From assembly GCF_900111935.1 (NCBI RefSeq), contig NZ_FOYN01000003.1:553800-617799 (forward strand): a stretch of 64,000 nucleotides of DNA, read 5' to 3'. Made by a program: the position numbers and the translations under genes. Below, one piece after another: positions 15,185-24,014 of this stretch. The notes under the pieces are model-generated. The model was given only the letters and a program-made list of their open reading frames with translations, was not told where the DNA came from and made no database searches. Each line of letters opens with the position of its first letter. Position 1 is the stretch's first letter. This DNA comes from Halorubrum sodomense. GTDB lineage: Archaea > Halobacteriota > Halobacteria > Halobacteriales > Haloferacaceae.

Positions 15185-17110
15185 ATGAGTCAAGTCGACA
15201 AGCAGCTCGATACCCTGAAATCAGAGATCGAACAGGAGATCCCGAACGGCATCACGGTCACCGACGTGAAATACGAGGGCCCGGAACTGGTCGTCTACAC
15301 GCGCGACCCGAAGCAGTTCGCCGGCGACGGCGACCTCATCCGCCGGCTCGCCTCCAAGCTCCGGAAACGAATCACGGTCCGCCCCGACCCCAGCGCCCTC
15401 TCCCCGCCGGCGCGCGCCGAGGAGGCGGTTCGCGAGGTGATCCCGGAGGAGGCCGGCGTGACTGACCTCGACTTCCACGAGGACACCGGAGAGGTCGTCA
15501 TCGAGGCCGAAAAGCCCGGGATGGTGATCGGCCGCCGGGGCTCGACGTTACGGGACATCACCCAGGAGGTCGGCTGGACGCCCGAGGTCGTTCGGACGCC
15601 GCCGATAGAGTCCTCCACCGTCTCGAACGTCCGCGGCTTCCTGAAGAACGAGCGCGAGGAGCGCCGCGACATCCTCGAGCGCGTCGGCCGACAGATCCAC
15701 CGCGAGGAGATGTCCGACGACGAGTGGGTCCGGATCACGACGCTCGGCTGCTGTCGCGAGGTCGGCCGCGCGGCCTTCATCCTCTCGACGCCCGAGACCC
15801 GGATCCTCATCGACTGCGGCGACAAGCCCGGCGCGGAGGGCGAGGTGCCGTACCTCCAGGTGCCCGAGGCGCTCGGCGCGGGCGCGGCGACGCTCGACGC
15901 GGTCGTCCTGACTCACGCTCACCTCGATCACTCGGCGCTCGTGCCGCTGCTGTTCAAGTACGGGTACGACGGCCCCATCTACACGACGGAGCCGACGCGC
16001 GACCTGATGGGCCTCCTCACGCTCGACTACCTCGACGTCGCCGCGAAGGACGGCCGGACGCCGCCGTATGAGTCCGCGCAGGTCCGCGACGCGATCAAAC
16101 ACACCATCCCGCTCGAGTACGGGGACGTGACCGACGTCGCCCCGGACGTGAAGCTCACCTTCCACAACGCGGGCCACATCCTCGGCAGCGCGGTCACCCA
16201 CTTCCACATCGGCGACGGCCTCTACAACGTCGCCTTCTCCGGCGACATCCACTACGAGGACACCCGGCTGTTCAACGGCGCCGTCAACGACTTCCCGCGC
16301 GTCGAGACGCTCGTCTTGGAGTCCACCTACGGCGGCCGCAACGACTACCAGACCGACCAGGAGGACTCCGAGGCGGCGCTCAAGGAGGTCATCAACGAGA
16401 CGTACGAGCAGGGCGGGAAGGTCGTCATCCCCGCCTTCGCCGTCGGGCGCTCCCAGGAGATCATGCTCGTCTTGGAGGAGGCGATGCGCGAGGGCGAGAT
16501 CCCGGAGATGCCGGTGCACCTCGACGGGATGATCTGGGAGGCGACCGCGATCCACACCACCTACCCCGAGTACCTCCGCGACGACCTCCGCGACCGCATC
16601 TTCCACGAGGACGAGAACCCGTTCCTCGCCGAGCAGTTCAACCACATCGACGCCGGCGAGGACGAGCGGCAGGAGGTCACCGACGGCGACGAGTGTATCA
16701 TCATCTCCACCTCGGGGATGATCGAGGGCGGGCCGATCATGTCGTGGCTCCGCCACATCGGCCCCGACCCGGACTCGAACCTCGTGTTCGTCGGCTACCA
16801 GGCGCAGGGGACGCTCGGCCGCCGGATCCAGAACGGCTGGGACGAGATCCCGGTCGACGGCTGGGGCGGCGGGAGCCGCGGCGACACGCTCACTCTGGAG
16901 ATGGGCGTCGAGGTCGTCGACGGCTTCTCCGGCCACGCCGACCGACAGGGGTTAGAGAACTTCGTGAAGACCATGAACCCGCGTCCGGAGAAGGTGCTGT
17001 GCGTCCACGGCGACGAGAGCTCCGTTCAGGACCTCTCCTCGGCGCTGTACCACGATTACAACATGCGGACGTTCTCGCCGAAGAACCTGGAGACGTTCCG
17101 GTTCAAGTAG
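15185..17110 (+). CDS. KH-domain beta-CASP ribonuclease aCPSF1
   Basis: The 641-residue protein has two N-terminal KH-like domains (~1-140, with GMVIGRRGSTLRDI as the KH loop), a metallo-beta-lactamase domain with HAHLDHS near residue 245, a beta-CASP domain, and the closing SGHADRQG and CVHGDESS motifs. In archaea this CPSF73-like nuclease cleaves at U-rich tracts and mediates 3'-end formation and transcription termination. The length is standard. The gene starts 3 nt after a small ORF and is followed by the convergent hydantoinase genes. Confidence 0.95.
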   Translation: MSQVDKQLDTLKSEIEQEIPNGITVTDVKYEGPELVVYTRDPKQFAGDGDLIRRLASKLRKRITVRPDPSALSPPARAEEAVREVIPEEAGVTDLDFHEDTGEVVIEAEKPGMVIGRRGSTLRDITQEVGWTPEVVRTPPIESSTVSNVRGFLKNEREERRDILERVGRQIHREEMSDDEWVRITTLGCCREVGRAAFILSTPETRILIDCGDKPGAEGEVPYLQVPEALGAGAATLDAVVLTHAHLDHSALVPLLFKYGYDGPIYTTEPTRDLMGLLTLDYLDVAAKDGRTPPYESAQVRDAIKHTIPLEYGDVTDVAPDVKLTFHNAGHILGSAVTHFHIGDGLYNVAFSGDIHYEDTRLFNGAVNDFPRVETLVLESTYGGRNDYQTDQEDSEAALKEVINETYEQGGKVVIPAFAVGRSQEIMLVLEEAMREGEIPEMPVHLDGMIWEATAIHTTYPEYLRDDLRDRIFHEDENPFLAEQFNHIDAGEDERQEVTDGDECIIISTSGMIEGGPIMSWLRHIGPDPDSNLVFVGYQAQGTLGRRIQNGWDEIPVDGWGGGSRGDTLTLEMGVEVVDGFSGHADRQGLENFVKTMNPRPEKVLCVHGDESSVQDLSSALYHDYNMRTFSPKNLETFRFK

Positions 17111-17140
17111 GCCGACCGGCGAGTTCGACCCCGCCAGCCG

Positions 17141-18751
17141 TCAGTCCTCGACTTTCCCGTCTCGCCGGTCGCGCTCGCGAGCCTCCGGGTCGCGCTCGGT
17201 CGGGTCGCCGTGCCCGCCGCCGCCCGGCGTCAGAACGGACACCGTCGTCCCGGCCGCGACGTCGACGGCCGTCTTCGCCGGGACCGCCTCGCCGTCGATC
17301 AGGTTCCGACCGGTCGCGCCGTCCTCGCCGCCGTCGAGCCCCCGCGGGGCGGTTCGGCGACGCTCGGTCAGCAGCGAGACGGTCGCGTCGGTCTCGACGG
17401 TGACGGTCCGTTCGAGGCCGAGACCGCCGCGGTACCGCCCGTCGCCGCCGCTCGACGGGCGCAGCGCGTACCGCTCGACCCGGAGCGGGTACGCCGCCTC
17501 CAGCGCCTCGACCGGGGTGTTGAGCGTGTTGGTCATCCCGACCTGAACCCCGTCCATTCCGTCTCTGCTCGGACGGGCACCGAAGCCCCCGCCGATGGTC
17601 TCGTAGTAGGTGAACTCGCCCCCGCGGTCGCCGACGATCAGGTTGTTCATCGTCCCCTGTCCGCCGGCGGGGATCGCGTCCGGTACCGCCTCGGCGAGCG
17701 CGGCCAGCGTCACGTCCGTGACGCGCTGGCTCGTCTCGACGTTCCCGCCGACGACCGCGGCCGGGGAGGAGGGGTCGAGCAGCGATCCCTCGGGGGCCGA
17801 GATGGAGACCGGTTCGTAACAGCCGTGGTTCGGCGGGATCTCCGGGTCGGTGACCGCGCGGACGACGAAGTAGACCGCGCTCTTCGCGACCGAGAAGGGG
17901 GCGTTCAGGTTGCCGTCGACCTGGTCGGCGGTGCCGGCGAAGTCGACGTCGATCGCGGCGCCGTCGACGGTGACGGTCACCGCGACCGGAATCTCCGCGT
18001 CGGTCACGCCGTCGCCTTCGAGGACGTCGCGCGCCCGATAGGTGCCGTCCGGGAGTTCCCGGAGCTCGCCTTCGACACGCTCGCGGGAGTAGTCGATGAC
18101 GGCGTCGAAGGCGTCAAGGAGCGCGTCGCCGTGTTCGTCGAGCAGTTCCCCGACGCGCTCCTCGGCGCGCGCGTTCGCGGCGCGCTGCGCCCGGAGGTCC
18201 GCCTCGCGCTCGTCCGGCGTGCGGACGTTAGCGAGGATCAGGTCGCGGACGGCCTCGTTCGGCTCGCCGCCGTCGACGAGCCGGACCGCCGGGAGCCGGA
18301 GCCCCTCCTCGTATATCTCGCGCGCGCCGGGCGGCATGCTCCCCGGCGCGCTCCCGCCGACGTCGGCGTGGTGCGCGCGAGACACCGCGTACCCGACGAT
18401 CTCGTCGTCGGGCGCGACCGTCGAGACCAGCGTGACGTCCGGGAGGTGCGTCCCCCCGGCGAACGGGTCGTTGACGACGAACACGTCCCCCGGTTTCGGG
18501 TCCTTCTCGAGGACGACCTCGACCGCGTCCGGCATCGCGCCGAGGTGTACGGGGATGTGTTCGGCCTGTGCCACCATCCGGCCGTCGGCGTCGAACAGCG
18601 CCGTCGAGCAGTCCTGTCGCTCCTTGATGTTCGGCGAGTACGCGCCGCGGATCAGCACGTGTCCCATCTCGGCCGCGACGCTCTCCAGCTGGTTGCGGAG
18701 GATCTCCAGCGTGACCGGGTCGACGTCCGGGCCGGTCTCCGCGTCGCTCAC
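17141..18751 (-). CDS. hyuB: Hydantoinase/5-oxoprolinase subunit B
   Basis: 536 residues of the HyuB family. Landmarks are VDPVTLEILRNQLESVAAEM at the N-terminus, DCSTALFDADGRMVAQAEHI, the PGDVFVVNDPFAGGTHLPD segment, and AVVGGNVETSQRVTDV, with a Gly-rich end TPGGGGHGDPTERDP. It works with HyuA in ATP-dependent opening of 5-oxoproline or hydantoin-type rings. I chose GTG 18751 because it overlaps the hyuA stop by 4 nt (GTGA). An upstream extension would run into hyuA. Confidence 0.93.
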   Translation of the reverse strand: MSDAETGPDVDPVTLEILRNQLESVAAEMGHVLIRGAYSPNIKERQDCSTALFDADGRMVAQAEHIPVHLGAMPDAVEVVLEKDPKPGDVFVVNDPFAGGTHLPDVTLVSTVAPDDEIVGYAVSRAHHADVGGSAPGSMPPGAREIYEEGLRLPAVRLVDGGEPNEAVRDLILANVRTPDEREADLRAQRAANARAEERVGELLDEHGDALLDAFDAVIDYSRERVEGELRELPDGTYRARDVLEGDGVTDAEIPVAVTVTVDGAAIDVDFAGTADQVDGNLNAPFSVAKSAVYFVVRAVTDPEIPPNHGCYEPVSISAPEGSLLDPSSPAAVVGGNVETSQRVTDVTLAALAEAVPDAIPAGGQGTMNNLIVGDRGGEFTYYETIGGGFGARPSRDGMDGVQVGMTNTLNTPVEALEAAYPLRVERYALRPSSGGDGRYRGGLGLERTVTVETDATVSLLTERRRTAPRGLDGGEDGATGRNLIDGEAVPAKTAVDVAAGTTVSVLTPGGGGHGDPTERDPEARERDRRDGKVED

Positions 18752-20856
18752 GCGTCGCTCACCTCCGCCACCAGCGCGCCGTCGTCGCGGAGTCGCACGC
18801 GCCACGCGGGCGGGACGACGACCGTGCTCTCCGGCCCCTCGACCACGACTGGCCCCTCGATCGGTTCGGCGGCCGGGAACCGCTCTCGGTCGTAGACCGG
18901 CGTCTCGCGGCGCCCGTCCGGGAACACCGCCTCGCGCGTCGTCCGGGGGGCGGCGTCGTCGCCGCCGACCGACTCGATCGCCGGCGCACTCCGGGGGACG
19001 GTCGCCGTCGCGCGACAGTTCACGAGCTCGACGGGCTCGTCGGCCCGGTAGCCGTACGCCGACTCGTGGGCCGCCGCGAACCGCTCGCCGACCGCCGCGG
19101 GGTCGAACGATCGCTCGACGTCGACGGTGAGCTCGAAGCTCTGCCCGGCGTACCGGCAGTCCGCGGCGTACTCCAGCCGCGCCGCGTCCGGGTCGCTCAC
19201 CTCGCTCAGCAGCCGGTCGAGCAGTTCCCCGTAGACGGCGTCGACCGCGTCCGGGTCGACCTCGGCGAGCGGTCCCTGGTGCGTCCGCACCGCGTCTCGG
19301 GTCTCGTCGGCCGCGAGCAGCCCGTAGGCCGACAGAACGCCGGACGCGTGCGGGACGACGACGCGCTCGACGTCGAGGCCGTCGGCGATCGAGACCGCGT
19401 GCATCGGCCCCGCGCCGCCGAACGCGACGAGCCCGAACTCACGCGGGTCGTGACCGCGCTCGACGGTGACTGATCGGATCGCCCGGGTCATGTCCGCGTT
19501 CGCGACGCGGTGGACGCCCAGCGCGGCCGCGACCGGGCCCTCCATCCCGGCCTCGTCCGCGAGGCGGGCGAGGGCGTCGCGGGCGGCCGCCGCGTCGAGC
19601 GACAGGTCGCCGCCGAGGTCGGTGTCCGCCCCGACGTACCCCAACACGAGGTCCGCGTCCGTGACGGTCGGCTCGGTACCGCCCTTGCCGTAGCAGGCGG
19701 GCCCGGGATCCGCGCCGGCCGAGCGCGGGCCGATCCGGAGCGCGCCCCCGGAATCGACCCACGCGATCGAGCCGCCGCCCGCGCCCACCGTCTCGACGTC
19801 GACCATCGGCGTGCCGATCGGTCGGTCGGCGATGGTCGCCTCCGTCGTCCGCTCGACCTCGCCGTCGCGGACGAGGCTGACGTCGCTGGAGGTGCCGCCC
19901 ATGTCGAAGGTGATCAGCCCGTCGCGGTCGTCGGCGGTCGCCGCCGTCGCGCTCGCGCCCACGACGCCCGCGGCGGGGCCCGAGAGGACGGTCGTCACGG
20001 CGTTTCGCCTGACCGTGTCGGCGTCGGTGACGCCGCCGTTGGCCTGCATGATCCGCGGCTGCGGGAGGCCCAGGTCCCGCGCTCGCTCGGTGAGGCGACC
20101 GACGTAGCCGTCGATCGCCGGGCGCACGTAGGCGTCGACGACCGTCGTCGAGGTGCGCTCGTACTCGCGGAACTCCGGGAGCACCTCGTGGGAGGCGGAC
20201 ACCGGGACGTCGAGCGCGTCGCGCAGCGCGTCCGCGACGCGTTCCTCGCTGTCGGGATGCGCGTAGGCGTGGAGCAGGCAGACCGCGACGGACTCGACCT
20301 CGGCGTCGCGGAGGTCGGCGACGACCGACTCGATCGCCGCGTCGTCGACCGGACGCTCGACCCCGTCGACGGTCGACCGCTCGGAGACCTCGAACCGGCG
20401 GCGTCGAGGGACGAGCGGCGCCGGCTTCTCGGCGTCGAGGTCGTACAGGGACGGTCGGGTCTGCCGGCCGATCTCCAGCACGTCGCGGAACCCCTCGGTC
20501 GTCACGAGGGCGGTCCGCGCGCCGTCGCCCTCCAACAGCGCGTTGACGGAGACGGTCATCGCGTGGGAGAACTCCGTCACGCTCTCGGGGTCGATCCCAG
20601 CCGCCTCGCAGGCCGTCTCGATGCCGGCCGCGACGCCCTCGCTCTGGTCCGCGGTGCTCGGCACCTTCGCGGTGACGAGGTCGCCGCCGAGCGAGAGCGC
20701 CACGTCGGTGAACGTCCCGCCGACGTCGACGCCGATCGCTCGACCGTCCGTCTGTCGTCCGTCGGTCGCCCGGTCGCCCGTCGATCGTCCACCGGTCGCC
20801 CGGTCGCCCGTCGATCGTCCACCGGTCGCCCGGTCGTCCGTCGATCGTCCGCCCAT
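18748..20856 (-). CDS. hyuA: Hydantoinase/5-oxoprolinase subunit A
   Basis: 702 residues. After a repetitive N-terminus (residues ~1-40) the HyuA ATPase fold begins with IGVDVGGTFTDVAL, followed by EFSHAMTVSVNALLEGDGART-type sequence, MQANGGVTDADT, FDMGGTSSDVSL (phosphate binding) and FGGAGPMHA. The first 40 residues are three 10-residue repeats of the GRSTGDRATG type encoded by perfect-length 30-bp repeats. No start codon exists between them and IGVDVGG, so the repeats must be translated if ATG 20856 is used. Confidence 0.93.
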   Translation of the reverse strand: MGGRSTDDRATGGRSTGDRATGGRSTGDRATDGRQTDGRAIGVDVGGTFTDVALSLGGDLVTAKVPSTADQSEGVAAGIETACEAAGIDPESVTEFSHAMTVSVNALLEGDGARTALVTTEGFRDVLEIGRQTRPSLYDLDAEKPAPLVPRRRRFEVSERSTVDGVERPVDDAAIESVVADLRDAEVESVAVCLLHAYAHPDSEERVADALRDALDVPVSASHEVLPEFREYERTSTTVVDAYVRPAIDGYVGRLTERARDLGLPQPRIMQANGGVTDADTVRRNAVTTVLSGPAAGVVGASATAATADDRDGLITFDMGGTSSDVSLVRDGEVERTTEATIADRPIGTPMVDVETVGAGGGSIAWVDSGGALRIGPRSAGADPGPACYGKGGTEPTVTDADLVLGYVGADTDLGGDLSLDAAAARDALARLADEAGMEGPVAAALGVHRVANADMTRAIRSVTVERGHDPREFGLVAFGGAGPMHAVSIADGLDVERVVVPHASGVLSAYGLLAADETRDAVRTHQGPLAEVDPDAVDAVYGELLDRLLSEVSDPDAARLEYAADCRYAGQSFELTVDVERSFDPAAVGERFAAAHESAYGYRADEPVELVNCRATATVPRSAPAIESVGGDDAAPRTTREAVFPDGRRETPVYDRERFPAAEPIEGPVVVEGPESTVVVPPAWRVRLRDDGALVAEVSDA
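20761..20850. repeat. Three tandem 30-bp repeats in the 5' end of hyuA
   Basis: Units at 20761-20790, 20791-20820 and 20821-20850 differ at only a few positions, and the core GGTCGCCCGGTCG is shared by the first two units. Each adds exactly 10 codons to HyuA, so copy-number change would not shift the frame. A partial, more diverged copy precedes them at ~20746-20760. Confidence 0.85.
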
Positions 20857-20979
20857 CTACGACACCCCGACGGCGCCTCGGGGGCTCCGGACGCCGAGCG
20901 GCGCGGTGTCTCGGTCGCGTGGCATGGAGCCCCCTCGTTACCGGACGGACTTAAGCGCGTGCCGTCGCGCGCGCTCCGC

Positions 20980-21354
20980 TCACCCGTCGGGGTCGAACGT
21001 CCCGGTCCTCAGCCCCCGTCGGACCGGCTCGTGCTCCTGGTCCGTCGGAGGCGGCGCGGTGACGAGGACCGCCTCCAGTCGCGTCCCGTCGGCCCGGACG
21101 CCCCGGTCTTCGCCGGCGGGGACCGTGACCACCGACCCGGGGGAAACGGCATGCTCCTCGTCGCCGTCGCGGACGACTCCCTCGCCGGACCGGACGACGA
21201 CGGTCACGTCGCTGTCGGGCGCGTGGACGGGAATGAACTGGTCCGGTTCGAAGTAGCCGCAGACCGTCTTCGATCGCTCCGTGCGAGACACCTCGCGGGC
21301 GGTGAAGCGCTGGTCGTCGTACTCGCGCTCGGCCTCGACGCTGGTCGCGGTCAT
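20980..21354 (-). CDS. Cupin-domain protein
   Basis: The 124-residue protein has a single cupin barrel: FEPDQFIPVHAPDSDVTVVV then GEGVVRDGDEEHAVSPGSVV and VPAGEDRGVRA. The first metal His of the usual HxH is reduced to one (PVHAPD), and the late His is in EEHAVSPG. It may bind a metal and a small ligand. An in-frame ATG at 21354 fits the domain. It is divergent from the membrane protein at 21541, so the pair may share a regulatory region. Confidence 0.8.
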   Translation of the reverse strand: MTATSVEAEREYDDQRFTAREVSRTERSKTVCGYFEPDQFIPVHAPDSDVTVVVRSGEGVVRDGDEEHAVSPGSVVTVPAGEDRGVRADGTRLEAVLVTAPPPTDQEHEPVRRGLRTGTFDPDG

Positions 21355-21540
21355 GCCCCACCGTCCGCGTCCCGCCGGTACCCGCGTTGTGCCGAACATC
21401 TTCCCCGTCGACGGGGACCCGGTGACGGGGAACCGGCGACAACGCGCGTCGCGTCCGGCGACGGGGTACTCCCGCGCTCCGACGAGCCCGCGAACATCTT
21501 CGGGAACAGTCGGAGGGCGGCGGCGGTTCGTGATCCGAAC

Positions 21541-22926
21541 ATGGGCGCAGTTCCGGGCGGAATCGACGCGGCGAAGGGGCCGCCGATGACGGTGCCGCTT
21601 CGGCATTTCCTCGTCGGGCTCGCCCTCCTCGTCGGCGCCCTGCTCGTCGGGATCGGGCTCGTCGTCGAGAGCGTGCCGGGGCTCGGCGGCCTCGTCCACG
21701 TCCACCTCCTGCTGGTCGGGTGGGTGTGCGTGACGATCATGGGCGCGATGACGCAGTTCGTCCCGGTGTGGTCGGGGACGACGCTCCGCTCGCGGCGGCT
21801 CGCGAGCGTCCAGCTCGCGCTCGTCGTCGGCGGGCTGGTCGGGTTCGCGGCCGCGCTCGCGCTGGGCCGACTCCCGTGGCTCGCGGCGTTCGGGGCCGTC
21901 ATGCTCGTCGGCTTCTGGGCGTTCGTCTACAACGTCGGGCGGACGCTCGCGACGGTCGAGGAGTTCGACGTGACCGAGCGCCACTTCGCCGTCGCGCTCG
22001 CCTTCTTCGTCGGCCTGACCGGGCTCGGCGTCCTCCTCGCGGCGGACCTCGGGTCCGGGTTCCTCGCCGGGGTCGGGGTCTCGCACGCCGGCGTCCGCGG
22101 CGCGCACGTCACCCTCGCCGTCTTCGGCGCGGTGCTCACGACCATCTACGGCGCCCTCTATCAGCTCGGCACGATGTTCACGCAGACCGAGCTCCACGGG
22201 ATCGACGGCGGGCTCCGCGCGGTCGAGGAGGTCGGCCACCCGGTCGGCGTCGTCGCGCTCGCGGCGGGTCGGCTGGTCGGCGTCGTCGCGCTCGCTCGCG
22301 TCGGCGCGGCCCTGATCTTGCTCGCCGCGCTGGCGTTCGCGGTCGTCCTCGTCCGTCGGCTCTACGAGATGCGCGTCGAGCGCACGCCGATGCACGCGCG
22401 GTACGCGGTCGTCGCGCTCGCGCTCGCGGCGTGGGCCGCGACCGCCGCGCCCGCGTGGCTCCGGTCGCCGACCGCTCCCGATCACGTCCTCGGCGGCCCC
22501 GGCAGCGCGCCGCTGCTGCTCCTCGGCGTGATCGGGTTCGTGATCCTCGGAACGCTGTACCACGTCGTCCCGTTCGTCGTCTGGGTCCGCCGGTACAGCG
22601 ACCGGCTCGGCTTCGAGGCGGTGCCGATGGTCGACGACCTCTACGACGACCGGCTCGCGGCCGCAGACGGGACGCTGCTGTTCGCCGGGACCGCGCTCGT
22701 CGTCGCCGCCGACCTCCTCGCGGGCGCGTCCGGGACGACGCTCGGGGGCGGGGCCCGAGGACCGGCGCTCGCCGGGATGTCGCTGGTGACGCTCGGCGTC
22801 GTCGTCTTCGCGGTCAACGCGCTCTCGGTGATCCGCCGCCACAGTCCCGGCACGCTGGTCCGCGTCGCGCTCGGGCGGTTCGCCCCGCGCGGTGCGGTCG
22901 CCGGTGCGGACGCGAGCGACGGCTAA
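21541..22926 (+). CDS. Polytopic membrane protein related to haem-copper oxidase subunit I
   Basis: The 461-residue protein has about 12 hydrophobic helices. It shows the motifs VHVHLLLVGWV (helix 2), GAHVTLAVFGAVLTTIYGAL, LYQLGTMF and LYHVVPFVVWVRRYSD. These recur in the small, single-gene family usually annotated as cbb3-type oxidase subunit I-like, also akin to NnrS. The His pair of helix 2 could bind haem, but I do not see the HPEVY or HH copper-site motifs of true terminal oxidases. ATG 21541 is used; ATG 21586 would remove 15 residues. No other oxidase genes are nearby. Confidence 0.7.
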   Translation: MGAVPGGIDAAKGPPMTVPLRHFLVGLALLVGALLVGIGLVVESVPGLGGLVHVHLLLVGWVCVTIMGAMTQFVPVWSGTTLRSRRLASVQLALVVGGLVGFAAALALGRLPWLAAFGAVMLVGFWAFVYNVGRTLATVEEFDVTERHFAVALAFFVGLTGLGVLLAADLGSGFLAGVGVSHAGVRGAHVTLAVFGAVLTTIYGALYQLGTMFTQTELHGIDGGLRAVEEVGHPVGVVALAAGRLVGVVALARVGAALILLAALAFAVVLVRRLYEMRVERTPMHARYAVVALALAAWAATAAPAWLRSPTAPDHVLGGPGSAPLLLLGVIGFVILGTLYHVVPFVVWVRRYSDRLGFEAVPMVDDLYDDRLAAADGTLLFAGTALVVAADLLAGASGTTLGGGARGPALAGMSLVTLGVVVFAVNALSVIRRHSPGTLVRVALGRFAPRGAVAGADASDG

Positions 22927-22961
22927 GCGAGTCGGTCGCGGCCGCGACGCGTGAGCCGGGA

Positions 22962-23013
22962 CGAGGACCGCGTCGAGGCGAGCGTTTCGAGGACCGCGTC
23001 GAGGCGAGCGTTT
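22962..23013. repeat. Perfect tandem duplication of 26 bp upstream of mgsA
   Basis: Bases 22962-22987 are repeated exactly at 22988-23013 (unit begins CGAGGACCGCGTCG and ends GCGTTT). The second copy runs directly into TTTAAG, the likely TATA region 24-30 nt before the mgsA ATG, so the duplicated block occupies the position of the promoter-proximal upstream element. Confidence 0.85.
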
Positions 23014-23039
23014 AAGCGACCCCGCGATGAGCGCACCGT

Positions 23040-23420
23040 ATGCGCGTCGCGCTCATCGCACACGACGAGCTGAAAGACGAGATGGTCGCGTTCGTCGAGA
23101 CGCACGCCGAGGCCCTCGACGAGTGTGAACTGGTGACGACCGGCACGACGGGCAAGCGGATTTCGGAGGCGACCGGCCTCTCGGTGAACCGCCAGGCCTC
23201 GGGGCCCTTCGGCGGCGACCTCCAGATCGGTGCGATGATCGCGAGCGACCGGATCGACGGGGTCGTGTTCCTCCGCGACCCGCTGACCGCACAGGCCCAC
23301 GAGCCGGACATCTCGGCGCTGCTGCGCGTCTGCGACGTGAAGGACGTGCCGCTGGCGACGAACGTCGCGTCCGCGGAGCTGCTGGTCGAAGGGCTGCTTG
23401 GCCCCGATTCTCTCGACTGA
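23040..23420 (+). CDS. mgsA: Methylglyoxal synthase
   Basis: 126 residues. [13 protein letters not shown] at the N-terminus, [11 protein letters not shown] (phosphate loop), [13 protein letters not shown] with the catalytic Asp, [17 protein letters not shown] and the late [11 protein letters not shown] are all diagnostic. The enzyme converts dihydroxyacetone phosphate to methylglyoxal; in haloarchaea it is also thought to feed aromatic amino-acid precursor synthesis. The promoter has a TTTAAG box that gives a leaderless start at ATG 23040. Confidence 0.95.
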   Translation: MRVALIAHDELKDEMVAFVETHAEALDECELVTTGTTGKRISEATGLSVNRQASGPFGGDLQIGAMIASDRIDGVVFLRDPLTAQAHEPDISALLRVCDVKDVPLATNVASAELLVEGLLGPDSLD

Positions 23421-23470
23421 TACCGGCGCCGGCGACGATTTAAGTGAGTCCGGCGAAGGAGGGAGTGATA

Positions 23471-24010
23471 ATGGATCGCCCGGGGTCTCGGGCCGTCGCG
23501 CTGTCGCTACTGGTCGTCGTAGCGACCGCCGGCGTCGGCGCGGCCGCGGGGCAGACCGCGGGAGTGGAGTCGCTCGCTCAGCCGTCGGCCGCGGATTCCT
23601 CGGGCGGTCCCGCGACCGTCGGGCCGGGCGTCGACGCGAACGAGGGGACCGTCACCCCGATCACGCGGTGTTTCAGCGGCGAGGGGTATCCGATTTCGAT
23701 CGGCGGCGAGGGAGGCGCGACGATGGCGGCGGTGATCCACCTCTCCGTGCTGACCGATCCCGCCGCAGGCAACGAGTTCGGTCTCGAAACCGCCGGTCGG
23801 CTCGGCGACGAATCGATCGTGACGCTCGCCGCGGGCGTCAGGCTGACCGCCCGGGAGGCGTTCGCGAACGGGGTCGACCCGTTCGCGGCGTTCGACGTGT
23901 TGTACACCTACGAGCTGCGACTGCCGATGTTCGAGGGCGCCGTCGGCGACGCGGAGTACGAGGACGACGGGTCGCCGATCGGGTCGAGCGCGGGCGCGGT
24001 CGCCTGCTGA
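23471..24010 (+). CDS. Secreted haloarchaeal protein of unknown function
   Basis: The 179-residue protein has a Sec-type signal (ALSLLVVVATAGVGAAAGQ, residues ~9-28). The mature part is acidic and contains two conserved-looking Cys (ITRCFSGEGYP and the C-terminal VAC), IHLSVLTDPAAGNEFGLETA, and VDPFAAFDVLYTYELRLPMF. No known enzymatic motif was recognised. It follows mgsA by 50 nt on the same strand. Families of this kind (DUF7332-like) are common in haloarchaea, but that name is from memory. Confidence 0.75.
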   Translation: MDRPGSRAVALSLLVVVATAGVGAAAGQTAGVESLAQPSAADSSGGPATVGPGVDANEGTVTPITRCFSGEGYPISIGGEGGATMAAVIHLSVLTDPAAGNEFGLETAGRLGDESIVTLAAGVRLTAREAFANGVDPFAAFDVLYTYELRLPMFEGAVGDAEYEDDGSPIGSSAGAVAC

Positions 24011-24014
24011 TCGG

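Noticed and set aside
15548-16936. Long minus-strand open frame across aCPSF1
   Set aside because: It is the antisense of a clear KH/beta-CASP nuclease. Its Arg/Val/Asp-biased composition is typical of shadow frames in G+C-rich DNA, and no family was recognised.
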